The notes under the pieces were generated by a model, which had not been told where the DNA came from, did no database searches, and was given only the letters and a program-made list of their open reading frames with translations. Positions 5,269 through 11,473 of a stretch of DNA of 11,473 bases are shown piece by piece. Made by a program: the position numbers and the translations under genes. Numbering within the stretch: the first letter of the stretch is position 1; each line of letters begins with the position of its first letter. The DNA is taken from NCBI GenBank assembly GCA_027483425.1, contig JAIXUR010000469.1, positions 1 through 11,473 of the forward strand, written 5' to 3'. The DNA comes from Cyanobacteriota bacterium. Lineage in GTDB: Bacteria > Cyanobacteriota > Cyanobacteriia > Phormidesmidales > Phormidesmidaceae.

Positions 5269-6060
5269 CTACTGGGATTGTCCTGAGTCCTGGGCTCCCA
5301 GGGCGGCCTGGCGGCGGGCCACCATGGCCTCTAGCCGAGCCTGGAGATCGTGGGTGAGCTGCGTGGCCCCAGTCTTGAGCCCTTCAGGGGAGTCTTGCCC
5401 TTGCACATAGGCGGCGACGGGTAGTGGTTCGCCAATGTGGAGTTGAGCCGGGCATCGCCAGCTCGGGTAGGCTTCACCGTAGTAAATGTCCACCGGCAGC
5501 ACCTGTACCCCCAGGCCGGGTGCGGTGGCCTCGGCCTGAACCGCCAGCCGCGCTAGCCCCGGCTTGAACCCACGCACTCGGTCGTCTCGGCGAATGCCCC
5601 CTTCGGGATAGATCACCAGCATCTCGTGGTCGAGGAGCAGATCAATGCCGTGGCGGAGGCTGGCTACTGTGGGTCGCCGCACATTGACCGCAAAGCCTCC
5701 CAACCGACGAATGAACCACCCCTGCAGCCCCTTTACCTCGTCGGCGGTGACCATGAAGCGGAGGTCACGGCCCGTGACCAATCGACCCGCCGCAAAGGGG
5801 ATCAAAATCGAGTCCCAGCGAGCCCGGTGGGAGGGGGCCAAGATCACGGGCCCGCTGGCGGGCAGGTGCTGCTGCCCCGTAATGGTGATGGGGCCAAAGT
5901 AGGCAGGCACGACTAGACGCCGCCCTAGAAAATAAGCCAGGGGAGTCAGCAGCGGGGAACAGCGAGACTGGGCCGGAGCCATGGCCCCACCCTTGGACAA
6001 AGCCGTGGACGATTCAGGGAACTCGGAGGATTTCATAGAAAGGTGTAATGCAGGAGCCAT
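5269..6060 (-). CDS. PlsC-like 1-acylglycerol-3-phosphate acyltransferase (lysophospholipid acyltransferase family)
   Basis: Enzymes of this family add a second acyl chain to lysophosphatidate to make phosphatidate, the precursor of membrane lipids. Visible motifs are the catalytic H-x4-D (His78 to Asp83 in SHRARWDS), GGFAVNVRR (121-129), the glycerol-phosphate-binding YPEGGIRRDD (151-160), GFKPG (164-168) and LPVDIYYG (188-195). Residues 36-57 are moderately hydrophobic. YPEGG replaces the more common FPEGT, as in several cyanobacterial paralogues, so the exact acceptor is uncertain. The start is unclear: Met1 (6060) and Met9 (6036) have no ribosome binding site and the first 26 residues look unconserved. 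Met27 (5982) follows purine-rich GGGTGGGG and would give 237 residues. It lies between tadA and ldh on one strand, with gaps of 166 and 96 bases. Confidence 0.87.
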   Translation of the reverse strand: MAPALHLSMKSSEFPESSTALSKGGAMAPAQSRCSPLLTPLAYFLGRRLVVPAYFGPITITGQQHLPASGPVILAPSHRARWDSILIPFAAGRLVTGRDLRFMVTADEVKGLQGWFIRRLGGFAVNVRRPTVASLRHGIDLLLDHEMLVIYPEGGIRRDDRVRGFKPGLARLAVQAEATAPGLGVQVLPVDIYYGEAYPSWRCPAQLHIGEPLPVAAYVQGQDSPEGLKTGATQLTHDLQARLEAMVARRQAALGAQDSGQSQ

Positions 6061-6147
6061 GACAGCTAAGACCTATCGTGTCGACACCAGGCCCACCCAG
6101 TATGCCCGCCGTTGGCGATCGCGCCGCTGACAGCAGGCAACAAATCG

Positions 6148-6184
6148 GGGGTTAACCTGGTCTATAGCACTACCCTATAACCCC
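6148..6184 (-). terminator. Possible hairpin downstream of tadA
   Basis: GGGGTTA (6148-6154) pairs with TAACCCC (6178-6184), a 7-bp perfect stem with a 23-base loop, beginning 42 bases past the tadA stop on the minus strand. The bases after it on that strand (CGATTTG) hold only a short T-run. It is a weak candidate for transcript end or structure between tadA and the acyltransferase gene. Confidence 0.25.
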
Positions 6185-6226
6185 TGATCCCCAATCCGAC
6201 CTCAGGCCAGGACAGTTTGGCCGGTG

Positions 6227-6751
6227 TCATGGGGCCAGCCGGAGGCGGCGACCGTCCTGACGCCGCTGCTGAAACCACTGCTGGAGCTGCTGGCGGCAAG
6301 GTTCGGCCAGCAGGCCGGTCACCACCGCCAGCCGATGGTTTGAACTGGGGCCGTCGGGCAGGTTGAGCACCGATCGCACCGCCCCTGATTTGGGGTCGGG
6401 GGTACCGTACACCAGCCGCCCCAGCCGACTGAGAATAATCGCCCCGGCACACATGGGGCAGGGCTCTAGGGTGACGTAGAGGGTGCAATCGTTGAGATGC
6501 CAGTTGCCCAACTGGCGGGCCGCCGCTCGCAGGGCTAGCACCTCCGCATGGGCAGTGGGATCCTGGTCTTGCTCCCGCCGATTGCCCGCCTCCGCCAGCA
6601 CCACGTCGCCGGGGCCAAGCACAACGGCCCCCACCGGCACATCGCCGGCGATCCCTGCGGCCTCGGCTAGCTCTAGGGCCCGCAGCATCCAGCGCCGGTG
6701 GGTGACTTCCAGCTCATTCTCCAAGTCCAGGGGAGGAATGTCGTAGGGCAT
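6227..6751 (-). CDS. tadA: tRNA-specific adenosine deaminase TadA
   Basis: TadA converts adenosine 34 of tRNA-Arg(ACG) to inosine so that one tRNA reads several arginine codons. The product has the zinc deaminase signature: His68 and Glu70 in TAHAEV, and Cys98 and Cys101 in EPCPMCAGAI. DVPVGAVV (37-44), GNRRE with DPTAHAE (57-70), YVTLEPC (92-98) and the C-terminal RLVYGTPDPKSGA (112-124) follow the bacterial TadA order. At 174 residues it is slightly long. The first 21 residues may be an extension, since starting at Met22 would give the typical length of about 153. The ATG at 6749-6751 lacks a strong Shine-Dalgarno but is the first in frame. It is the first of a minus-strand run with the acyltransferase gene and ldh, although the gaps argue against a tight operon. 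Confidence 0.95.
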   Translation of the reverse strand: MPYDIPPLDLENELEVTHRRWMLRALELAEAAGIAGDVPVGAVVLGPGDVVLAEAGNRREQDQDPTAHAEVLALRAAARQLGNWHLNDCTLYVTLEPCPMCAGAIILSRLGRLVYGTPDPKSGAVRSVLNLPDGPSSNHRLAVVTGLLAEPCRQQLQQWFQQRRQDGRRLRLAP

Positions 6752-6798
6752 AGCAGGGGCTAACAGATGGCCAAATTATCTATAGTAGAACGGTACCC

Positions 6799-6816
6799 CG
6801 CCCTTGCCCTAGGGCG
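6799..6816. repeat. GC-rich hairpin between tadA and the Uma2 remnant
   Basis: CGCCCT (6799-6804) pairs with AGGGCG (6811-6816) around TGCCCT; an alternative 10-base palindrome, GCCCTAGGGC, spans 6806-6815. It lies about 50 bases upstream of tadA and 40 bases past the end of the pseudogene frame, so it could end leftward transcripts from the Mo-nitrogenase-domain gene. There is no T-run. Confidence 0.3.
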
Positions 6817-6856
6817 AGTTAGCTGGCGATGTTGTTACAGATAGCGCTGTTCTTGC

Positions 6857-7078
6857 TTATACCAAATCCGAGTCACACAACCCCGATTCGAAACCGATAC
6901 CTCCTAGGGAGCATTCCGACCGTAGCGCATAGAGAATGGTCTCAATCACGCGAATCGGCGATTGCTCGGCGGAGAGAATTTCATTCACCCAGGCGGGGGC
7001 GAGGTCAAAATCATCGGGCACATCGTAGTCAGGAGTAAACGGAATGCGTCCCCAGAGAAAAACCGCGATCGGCGGTAG
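6857..7078 (-). pseudogene. Fragment of a Uma2-family (DUF820) putative endonuclease gene
   Basis: On the minus strand an open frame with no good start runs to a TAA at 6857-6859. The stretch 7078-6902 encodes LPPIAVFLWGRIPF, an Asp-rich linker, then DFDLAPAWVNEILSAEQSP and ETILYALRSECSLG. This follows the core of cyanobacterial Uma2/DUF820 proteins as I recall them (PDIAVF.WDRIP, then AP.W..EILSP.QS, then NILYCL, then QLGW), which have a PD-(D/E)xK-like nuclease fold. The usual Asp of PDIAV is Pro, the N-terminal half is absent, and after SLG the sequence turns unrelated. It looks like an internal remnant of a lost gene. It lies in the same frame just after the stop of the Mo-nitrogenase-domain gene, which I take as chance. 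The identification is from memory of the family pattern. Confidence 0.62.
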
Positions 7079-7126
7079 GCACCTGGCTGATGGCCCAGTT
7101 TCAGGGGTAACCCCATGGCCAACGTC

Positions 7127-7444
7127 CTAAATGTAGGCCGAGATATCCTCACCGCACTCGTCGGCCAGGTAGCACAGGGCGCGGAACCGTAGCTCCACCA
7201 GCTCGTTGTACAGGGGGTTGAGCTTGCACAGGGGCGGAATGTGGAAAAGAGAGTGCCCAAACACCACCACATTGCGCTCAAAGGGACATTGCGCGGGGAT
7301 CAGCTCCGCCACCTTGCGCGCGCGGTGAGGGGTTTCGATGCGGAGGTGGCTGATCCACTGGCGGATCGGACGAAACAGGTCTAAGGACAGGGTTTGCTCG
7401 ATCGAGCGAAACGCTTGGCCAACAGTAGACATAATGCTTTTCAT
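7127..7444 (-). CDS. Mo-dependent nitrogenase C-terminal-domain protein (stand-alone, PF06967 type)
   Basis: The 105-residue protein is almost entirely the domain named 'Mo-dependent nitrogenase C-terminus', which in cyanobacteria is common as a small separate protein. Family-like segments are LIPAQCPFER (48-57), FGHSLFHIPPLCKLNPLY (62-79) and LRFRALCYLADECGED (85-100). Four cysteines (53, 73, 91, 97) are present. The name comes from sequence relation only: no nif genes lie nearby and no role in nitrogen fixation is implied. The ATG at 7442-7444 has GAGAGG about six bases upstream, a good ribosome binding site. About 500 bases of noncoding DNA lie upstream, so long regulation is possible. Downstream is a Uma2 gene remnant. 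The function of these small proteins is unknown to me. Confidence 0.88.
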   Translation of the reverse strand: MKSIMSTVGQAFRSIEQTLSLDLFRPIRQWISHLRIETPHRARKVAELIPAQCPFERNVVVFGHSLFHIPPLCKLNPLYNELVELRFRALCYLADECGEDISAYI

Positions 7445-7944
7445 AGGTAACCTCTCGTAAGCCCAGTCCTTAAGACGGGGTGAGAAACAGGATCAGGACT
7501 TGAGCTGGACTTGGTGTGAATACTCAAGGCCTGAGGAAATAACAAGGCTGGATGGAATAGGCCTGATGAAACAACAATGACCTTGGGCCTACACTAAATA
7601 ATTCCCCCTGGTCTTGGGTAAAGCATCAGCGAAGCCCCAGTGATCCCCCCTAAAGCGACCGTAAAGAACAACTTCAGTCAACGGGGCAGGTATTCCGGAA
7701 AGCCTTGCTAAATCTTGGTTTGCAGCCCAGACAAGTTGAAATTGTGCTCGCTAGAATCGAGTAATTTTACTGAATTGGCCTGCCTTAGATTGTGATGAAA
7801 ATTGGCTAGGCTTTACGCGCTAGCCAGACACTTTAAAAACTGGATGGTATTGTCCATGACATTTCTCTAGGGAAAAATCTTTCTGGATAGAAAACTACCC
7901 ATTCTGATACTATCGGCAGTGACCTAGGTGAAGGGTATCGGGCG
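7445..7944. other. 500-base noncoding region with an imperfect direct repeat and a hairpin
   Basis: I see no supported gene on either strand. It lies between the divergent starts of the Mo-nitrogenase-domain gene and the YciI gene and must contain both promoters. GGCCTGAGGAAATAACAA (7528-7545) and GGCCTGATGAAACAACAA (7560-7577) match at 16 of 18 positions, 32 bases apart. GGCTAGGC (7804-7811) pairs with GC-G-CTAGCC (7817-7825) around TTTAC, giving 8 bp with one bulge. TACTAT at 7908-7913 could be a -10 for the YciI gene but lacks a clear -35. Base composition is more AT-rich than in neighbouring genes. A small RNA is possible but unproven. Confidence 0.6.
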
Positions 7945-8214
7945 ATGGCGAAGTATGTGATGTGGGGCAGCTACTGCGAAAACGTGCTAGAAAAGCGTGC
8001 CCCCTATCGGGAGGCCCACCTGCAAGGGCTGCAGCAGCAAAAAGATAGCGGTGTGCTGCTGGCCCTAGGACCTACCGTGGACAATACCAAGGTGTTTGGC
8101 ATCTACGAGGCCGAGGATGAGGCGGTGGTGCGGCAGTGGGTGGAGGGCGATCCCTACTGGCAAAATGGCATCTGGACGGAGTACGCTGTGTACGCCTGGA
8201 ACCAGGTGTTCTAA
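7945..8214 (+). CDS. YciI-family protein
   Basis: The 89-residue protein has the YciI fold pattern, a ferredoxin-like alpha/beta domain: KYVMWGSYCEN (3-13), His25 in REAHLQGL, the segment GVLLALGPT (36-44), and Asp69 in EGDPYWQNGIW (67-77). The conserved His-Asp pair is proposed as an active site in the family; some relatives are fused to or act with enzymes, but no general reaction is known. Length is typical. The ATG at 7945 is preceded by GGTGAAGGG, with purines at a loose distance. It stands alone on the plus strand, 103 bases before the rodZ-like gene, with no clear terminator between. The long upstream noncoding stretch suggests its own promoter. Confidence 0.88.
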   Translation: MAKYVMWGSYCENVLEKRAPYREAHLQGLQQQKDSGVLLALGPTVDNTKVFGIYEAEDEAVVRQWVEGDPYWQNGIWTEYAVYAWNQVF

Positions 8215-8317
8215 GGGATCGAGATGTTTTGACGGATCCGGACTACGTTAACGGTCATTTCCCATTAAAATAACCTCGTCCGGGTTCACTGCCCATAGCC
8301 TAGTTCAATGAGGTGCC

Positions 8318-9196
8318 GTGGCTAAGTTAGCGCCTACCCAACTCGAAGAGCTCCAAAACATCGGGGCCTATCTGCGCCAGGTGCGCCAGCAACAGGGTCT
8401 GGCCCTGGATGTGTTAGCCAATCAGATTTTCATTCGTCCGGCGCTGCTTCAGGCCCTAGAGACAGGGCAGGGGGCCGAGTTGCCCGAGCCTGTCTTTATT
8501 CAAGGGTTTATTCGCCGCTATGCGGAAGCGCTGGGTTTAGATGGTCTGGCCATTTCTAAGGAATTTCGGGTCACCCCAGTGGAGGTGATCCCGACGGCTG
8601 ACCTGCTCACCAAGGCCGATACCAATGGGGCTACGGAGGGATCAGAGTCTACCCCGCCTAGAGGCTTGCGGATGCGGGATCCAGCTCCCCCGCCCCCTAG
8701 GGCCAGTTCGTCGCGCCCTTCACCCCTGCCGCTGGTGCTGAGTCTGGTGGCCCTGGCGGCTATCCTGGGGCTGGGTGCCTGGGGAATATTTGGCCGCAAC
8801 CAGGGCTCTGACCAGGCCCCCAATCGCCCTGACCCCGTGGCTACCACTACGCCAGCCCCCGTCGCCCCAGAGACCTCCGAGACCCCCGAGCCAGAGGCCA
8901 GCCCTAGCCCCGCGTTAGAGGCTCCGGTGGTGGTGAGTGCTACCCTCAGCGATCGCGCCTGGTTGAGCGTTAAGGCCGATGGCGAGAGCGTTTACGAAGG
9001 CGTGGCTGAGAAGGGCTTTAAAAAGACCTGGACGGCTCAAACGAGTGTAGTTCTGACCACCGGGAATGCGGGTGGGGTAGAACTGGCGGTGAATGGCGAT
9101 CGCCCGGTGGTAGTCGGTAGCAACGGTGCCGTTCGCACCCTGACCTTGACCCCCGACTCTGACGTTAAGACCGTTGAGAGCGCTGAGTCGCCCTAG
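8318..9196 (+). CDS. rodZ: RodZ-like helix-turn-helix membrane protein
   Basis: RodZ links the MreB cytoskeleton to the cell-wall elongation machinery. The 292-residue protein has the RodZ layout: an N-terminal helix-turn-helix domain (about 12-85, with IGAYLRQVRQQQGLAL, LLQALETG and FIQGFIRRYAEALGLD), a disordered Pro-rich linker, one membrane helix (about 137-157), a second Pro/Thr/Glu-rich linker (160-204), and a C-terminal beta domain of DUF4115 type (205-275, with LSDRAWLSVKADGESVYEG). The C-terminal part would face the periplasm. The GTG start at 8318 has AGG four bases upstream; a nearby ATG at 8309 is out of frame. tatC follows after 56 bases, probably co-transcribed. It could instead be a RodZ-related regulator, as cyanobacteria often have such proteins. 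Confidence 0.8.
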   Translation: MAKLAPTQLEELQNIGAYLRQVRQQQGLALDVLANQIFIRPALLQALETGQGAELPEPVFIQGFIRRYAEALGLDGLAISKEFRVTPVEVIPTADLLTKADTNGATEGSESTPPRGLRMRDPAPPPPRASSSRPSPLPLVLSLVALAAILGLGAWGIFGRNQGSDQAPNRPDPVATTTPAPVAPETSETPEPEASPSPALEAPVVVSATLSDRAWLSVKADGESVYEGVAEKGFKKTWTAQTSVVLTTGNAGGVELAVNGDRPVVVGSNGAVRTLTLTPDSDVKTVESAESP

Positions 9197-9252
9197 CCCA
9201 GGGCGTCAGCTTACAATAGAAGCGACCCTCTTATTGCTCACCTGCCCGACCT

Positions 9253-10047
9253 ATGACCCCGCCCACCGAGCTTGAGACCGCCGCCACCCAGACGGATAGC
9301 CCCGCTGGGGCCGCTGCCCCCCCGGCGGTTGACCTCGACGATGTGCCCTACGACGTGGAGATGTCGCTGTTCGACCACCTAGAAGAACTGCGGTGGCGAA
9401 TTTTTTACAGCCTGATGGCGGTAGTGGTGGGTATTGTGGGGTGTTTTTGGCAGGTTAAGCCCATTGTCAGTCTGCTGGAGGTACCGGCCCAGGGGGTCAA
9501 GTTTCTCCAGCTGTCGCCGGGGGAATACTTTTTTGTGTCCTTTAAGGTGGCGGGCTATAGCGGTCTGGTGCTGGCCAGCCCGTTCATTCTCTACCAGGTG
9601 GTGATGTTTGTGCTGCCGGGGCTGACCCGGCGAGAGCGACGGCTGGTGGGGCCCATGGTGCTGGGGTCGAGCGTGCTATTTTTTGCCGGTTTATTTTTCG
9701 CCTACGTGGCGCTGATTCCGGCGGCGCTCAACTTTTTCATTAGCTACGGGGCCGATGTGGTCGAGCAGCTGTGGTCTATCGATCGCTACTTTGAGTTTGT
9801 GCTGCTGCTGCTGTTTAGCACCGGGCTAGCGTTTCAAATTCCGATTTTGCAGCTGCTGCTGGGGCTGCTGGGGCTGGTCAACTCTCAGCAAATGCTCAAG
9901 GGCTGGCGCTACGTGCTGCTGGGGGCGGCGGTGCTGGGAGCGGTGTTGACCCCTTCCACTGACCCCGTCACCCAGAGCCTGCTGGCGGGAGCGGTGCTGT
10001 TTCTCTATTTTGGCGGCATCGGCCTGGTCAAGGCGATCGGAAAATAG
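9253..10047 (+). CDS. tatC: Sec-independent (Tat) translocase subunit TatC
   Basis: TatC recognises the twin-arginine signal peptides of folded proteins and, with TatA/TatB, forms the export channel in plasma and thylakoid membranes. Characteristic segments are SLFDHLEELRWRI (38-50, with the signal-binding Glu), LQLSPGEYFFVSFKVA (85-100), SPFILYQVVMFVLPGLTRRERR (in residues 109-130), the helix at 136-160, and the C-terminal LTPSTDPVTQ (232-241). Six hydrophobic helices can be counted between about 50 and 255. The 264-residue length is normal for cyanobacteria; the first 35 residues are a polar Ala/Pro-rich lead. No tatA/tatB lies in this window. It sits 56 bases after the rodZ-like gene and 111 bases before the zinc-ribbon membrane protein, all on the plus strand. 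Confidence 0.97.
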   Translation: MTPPTELETAATQTDSPAGAAAPPAVDLDDVPYDVEMSLFDHLEELRWRIFYSLMAVVVGIVGCFWQVKPIVSLLEVPAQGVKFLQLSPGEYFFVSFKVAGYSGLVLASPFILYQVVMFVLPGLTRRERRLVGPMVLGSSVLFFAGLFFAYVALIPAALNFFISYGADVVEQLWSIDRYFEFVLLLLFSTGLAFQIPILQLLLGLLGLVNSQQMLKGWRYVLLGAAVLGAVLTPSTDPVTQSLLAGAVLFLYFGGIGLVKAIGK

Positions 10048-10158
10048 GGCATGGCGAGGCAGGGATCTGGGGGACAGCACCGAGAACTGGCTACGGGCGC
10101 GAAGTAACCCCCATAGCCAGGGCTACAGTCGGGGCATTATCCGTCTGGAGCCCCGGCT

Positions 10159-11397
10159 ATGGTCAACCGCGTTCGTCGGCAGTTTCGCCGCTTGTTTAGA
10201 CAGGCCCACACCGTCAACCATGAGCCCGTGAATCGGGCCAGTTTGGCGGTGATTATTTTGATCGACCTGTTTATTCTCTTCAACCTGTTTAGCGGTCTCA
10301 GCGACATTAGCCGTTGGCCCCTCAGCCCCGATCAGGCCTACCCCTGCCAAAGCACCTGGGCTGGCTACCGCCGGCAAACCGAGGGCGATCGCGACTACGA
10401 CATGCTGCGCAATACCATCCGGTTTATCGATGAGCCCGCCTTTAGCTGGGCCACTGACTATCGCGCTAGGGCGGAGGGACACCTGGGACAAGTGTCTGGC
10501 CAATGTCTGGAGTATGGGGCGATCGCCGATGCCCTCAACACCGCCGAAAACCGCGACCTTCTCAGCCGCCTCGACCAAACCCAGCGCGCCATTGCCACCC
10601 TGGAGCAAGAAAATCAGACCATCCGGAGCCAGTACGACTCGACCCTGCTCGAGCAAATAGCTGGTCAGCCCCAGAGCCAGTCGATCAACCAGGTAGACGC
10701 AACCCAGGCCCGCGCCACCCTAGAACGCAACCAGATCAGCCTCGAGCAGCGGCGACAGCAGGAGCGTGACCTCCAAGCTCAACTCGCCCAAACCCCTACC
10801 AGCCAGGCGTTTCTGACCCTGCTCAAGGACGACCATCAGTTTCAAGCGGTCGATCGCGGCTTTCAGCGGGCCTCGTTTTGGCACCCCACGGTGCAGCTGC
10901 TGTTCCAGGGATTATTTTTGCTGCCCCTGGTGGGGGTAGCCTGGGGGGTCTACCGAGCCGCCGAGCGACGCGGCTATGGTCTGGTGGCGCTGCAAAGCTG
11001 GCACCTGCTGGTGATTTTTTCCATTCCCCTGGTGATTAAGCTGTTTGAGGTGCTCCAGTTTGGGGCGCTGTTTAGCTGGCTGTCCCAGGTGGTCGTGGGC
11101 CTGCTGGGGGGCCTGCTGTTTTTAATCAACTATCTCTACATTGTGCTGGTGCCGCTGGTGGGCTACGGCCTGATCAAGTTCTTTCAAAAGGTGGTGCTCA
11201 ACCCGCGCCTTCAGGTGGCAGGGCGGGTGCAAAAGCAAAAATGCATTCGCTGCGCCAAAAAGTTGCACCCAGGTGACGCTTACTGTCCCCACTGTGGCTA
11301 CTCCCAGGCGGTGGCGTGCCACCACTGTCACCAGCCGACCTACCCGTATTTGTCCTACTGCCGCCACTGTGGCGCACACCAAGAACTGAGCGCTTGA
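10159..11397 (+). CDS. Large membrane protein with coiled coil and double zinc ribbon, function unknown
   Basis: I do not recognise a named family. The 412-residue protein has a basic N-terminus, one membrane helix (about 28-46), a region of about 80 residues with Cys63 and Cys116, a long Gln/Glu/Arg-rich coiled coil (about 132-213), then hydrophobic segments at about 244-264, 279-298 and 304-342. It ends in two zinc ribbons: Cys362-x2-Cys365 with Cys376-x2-Cys379, and Cys387-x2-Cys390 with Cys401-x2-Cys404. The ribbons are probably cytoplasmic, the coiled coil on the opposite side if helix 1 spans once. The ATG at 10159 has GGAG eight bases upstream. It follows tatC on the same strand after 111 bases and ends at a strong hairpin. 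A role in envelope or protein quality control is only a guess. Confidence 0.82.
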   Translation: MVNRVRRQFRRLFRQAHTVNHEPVNRASLAVIILIDLFILFNLFSGLSDISRWPLSPDQAYPCQSTWAGYRRQTEGDRDYDMLRNTIRFIDEPAFSWATDYRARAEGHLGQVSGQCLEYGAIADALNTAENRDLLSRLDQTQRAIATLEQENQTIRSQYDSTLLEQIAGQPQSQSINQVDATQARATLERNQISLEQRRQQERDLQAQLAQTPTSQAFLTLLKDDHQFQAVDRGFQRASFWHPTVQLLFQGLFLLPLVGVAWGVYRAAERRGYGLVALQSWHLLVIFSIPLVIKLFEVLQFGALFSWLSQVVVGLLGGLLFLINYLYIVLVPLVGYGLIKFFQKVVLNPRLQVAGRVQKQKCIRCAKKLHPGDAYCPHCGYSQAVACHHCHQPTYPYLSYCRHCGAHQELSA

Positions 11398-11407
11398 GGC
11401 CATAGGT

Positions 11408-11462
11408 GGGTGATCTTCAGCTTGTCTTCACCAACCTGTCTTCACCAACCTGAAGATCACCC
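11408..11462 (+). terminator. 13-bp hairpin with tandem 14-base repeats in the loop
   Basis: GGGTGATCTTCAG (11408-11420) and CTGAAGATCACCC (11450-11462) are perfectly complementary, starting 10 bases after the stop of the zinc-ribbon protein. The intervening sequence holds two exact tandem copies of TGTCTTCACCAACC (11423-11436 and 11437-11450), the second sharing its last base with the right arm. GGCC at 11398-11401 and 11467-11470 could extend the stem across an internal loop. A T-run is not seen before the window ends, so it may be a terminator, an mRNA 3' structure, or part of a repeat element. Confidence 0.55.
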
Positions 11463-11473
11463 TGGAGGCCAAA

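Noticed and set aside
6059..6130. A 23-codon Arg-rich plus-strand frame starting with ATG after AGGAG.
   Set aside because: It overlaps the acyltransferase start antisense, the ribosome site is only two bases from the ATG, and 23 codons without homology are no support.
6883..6898. TTCGAAT-like T-loop sequence suggesting a tRNA gene on the minus strand.
   Set aside because: The flanking bases do not pair as a T-stem and no acceptor or anticodon arm can be found.
6985..7281. A 98-codon minus-strand frame rich in Trp, Ser and Thr.
   Set aside because: It is a frame-shifted shadow of the Mo-nitrogenase-domain gene and the Uma2 remnant, both of which make better protein sense.
7127..7444. Evidence for a nitrogen-fixation cluster from the Mo-nitrogenase domain name.
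   Set aside because: No nifH, nifD, nifK or accessory genes lie in the window, and the stand-alone domain is common outside nif regions.
10123..10656. A 177-codon minus-strand frame opposite the zinc-ribbon membrane protein.
   Set aside because: It lies antisense to a frame with clear helices and zinc ribbons; GC-rich DNA often opens such frames.

Overview
The window looks like the chromosome of a cyanobacterium of moderately high GC, perhaps a Leptolyngbya/Nodosilinea-like filament (the genus is inference). Three signs support this. The HIP1 octamer GCGATCGC occurs exactly 12 times in 11.5 kb (first bases 832, 1380, 2082, 2567, 3098, 3362, 3975, 6115, 8949, 9096, 10385, 10519), where chance predicts well under one. 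A gene for the small photosystem II subunit Psb30/Ycf12 is present. Several families typical of cyanobacteria occur: a split GDT1 transporter, a lone Mo-nitrogenase C-terminal-domain protein and a Uma2 remnant. There are no rRNA or tRNA genes, no CRISPR array and no intact transposon.

Layout. 17-1613: two minus-strand genes, a one-pass membrane protein with a proline-rich acidic tail and a GT9-like glycosyltransferase. 1614-1912: promoter region shared by the GT9 gene and ispD. 1913-2638: ispD (MEP isoprenoid pathway). 2656-2787: psb30 on the minus strand, only 43 codons. 2944-4181: a plus-strand group of a YkgJ-type cysteine-cluster protein and two half-size GDT1 (UPF0016) membrane proteins, punctuated by palindromic repeats. 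4186-6751: minus-strand ldh, an acyltransferase gene and tadA. 6857-7444: a Mo-nitrogenase C-terminal-domain gene followed in the same frame by a decayed fragment of a Uma2-family nuclease gene. 7445-7944: about 500 bases without a recognisable gene. 7945-11397: plus-strand YciI-family gene, rodZ-like gene, tatC and a large membrane protein with two C-terminal zinc ribbons. The window ends in a 13-bp hairpin whose loop holds a tandem repeat.

How the genes may work together. Most are housekeeping: isoprenoid precursors (ispD), tRNA editing (tadA), phospholipid synthesis (acyltransferase), fermentation (ldh), protein export (tatC) and cell shape (rodZ-like). The most suggestive group is 2656-4181. 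A photosystem II subunit diverges from a cysteine-cluster protein followed by a two-gene GDT1 transporter, a family that in cyanobacteria and chloroplasts moves Mn2+/Ca2+, the metals of the PSII oxygen-evolving cluster. That functional link is inference. I found no clear defence island or wholly new system. The least explained items are the zinc-ribbon membrane protein at 10159-11397, the palindromic repeats around the first GDT1 half, and the noncoding stretch 7445-7944.
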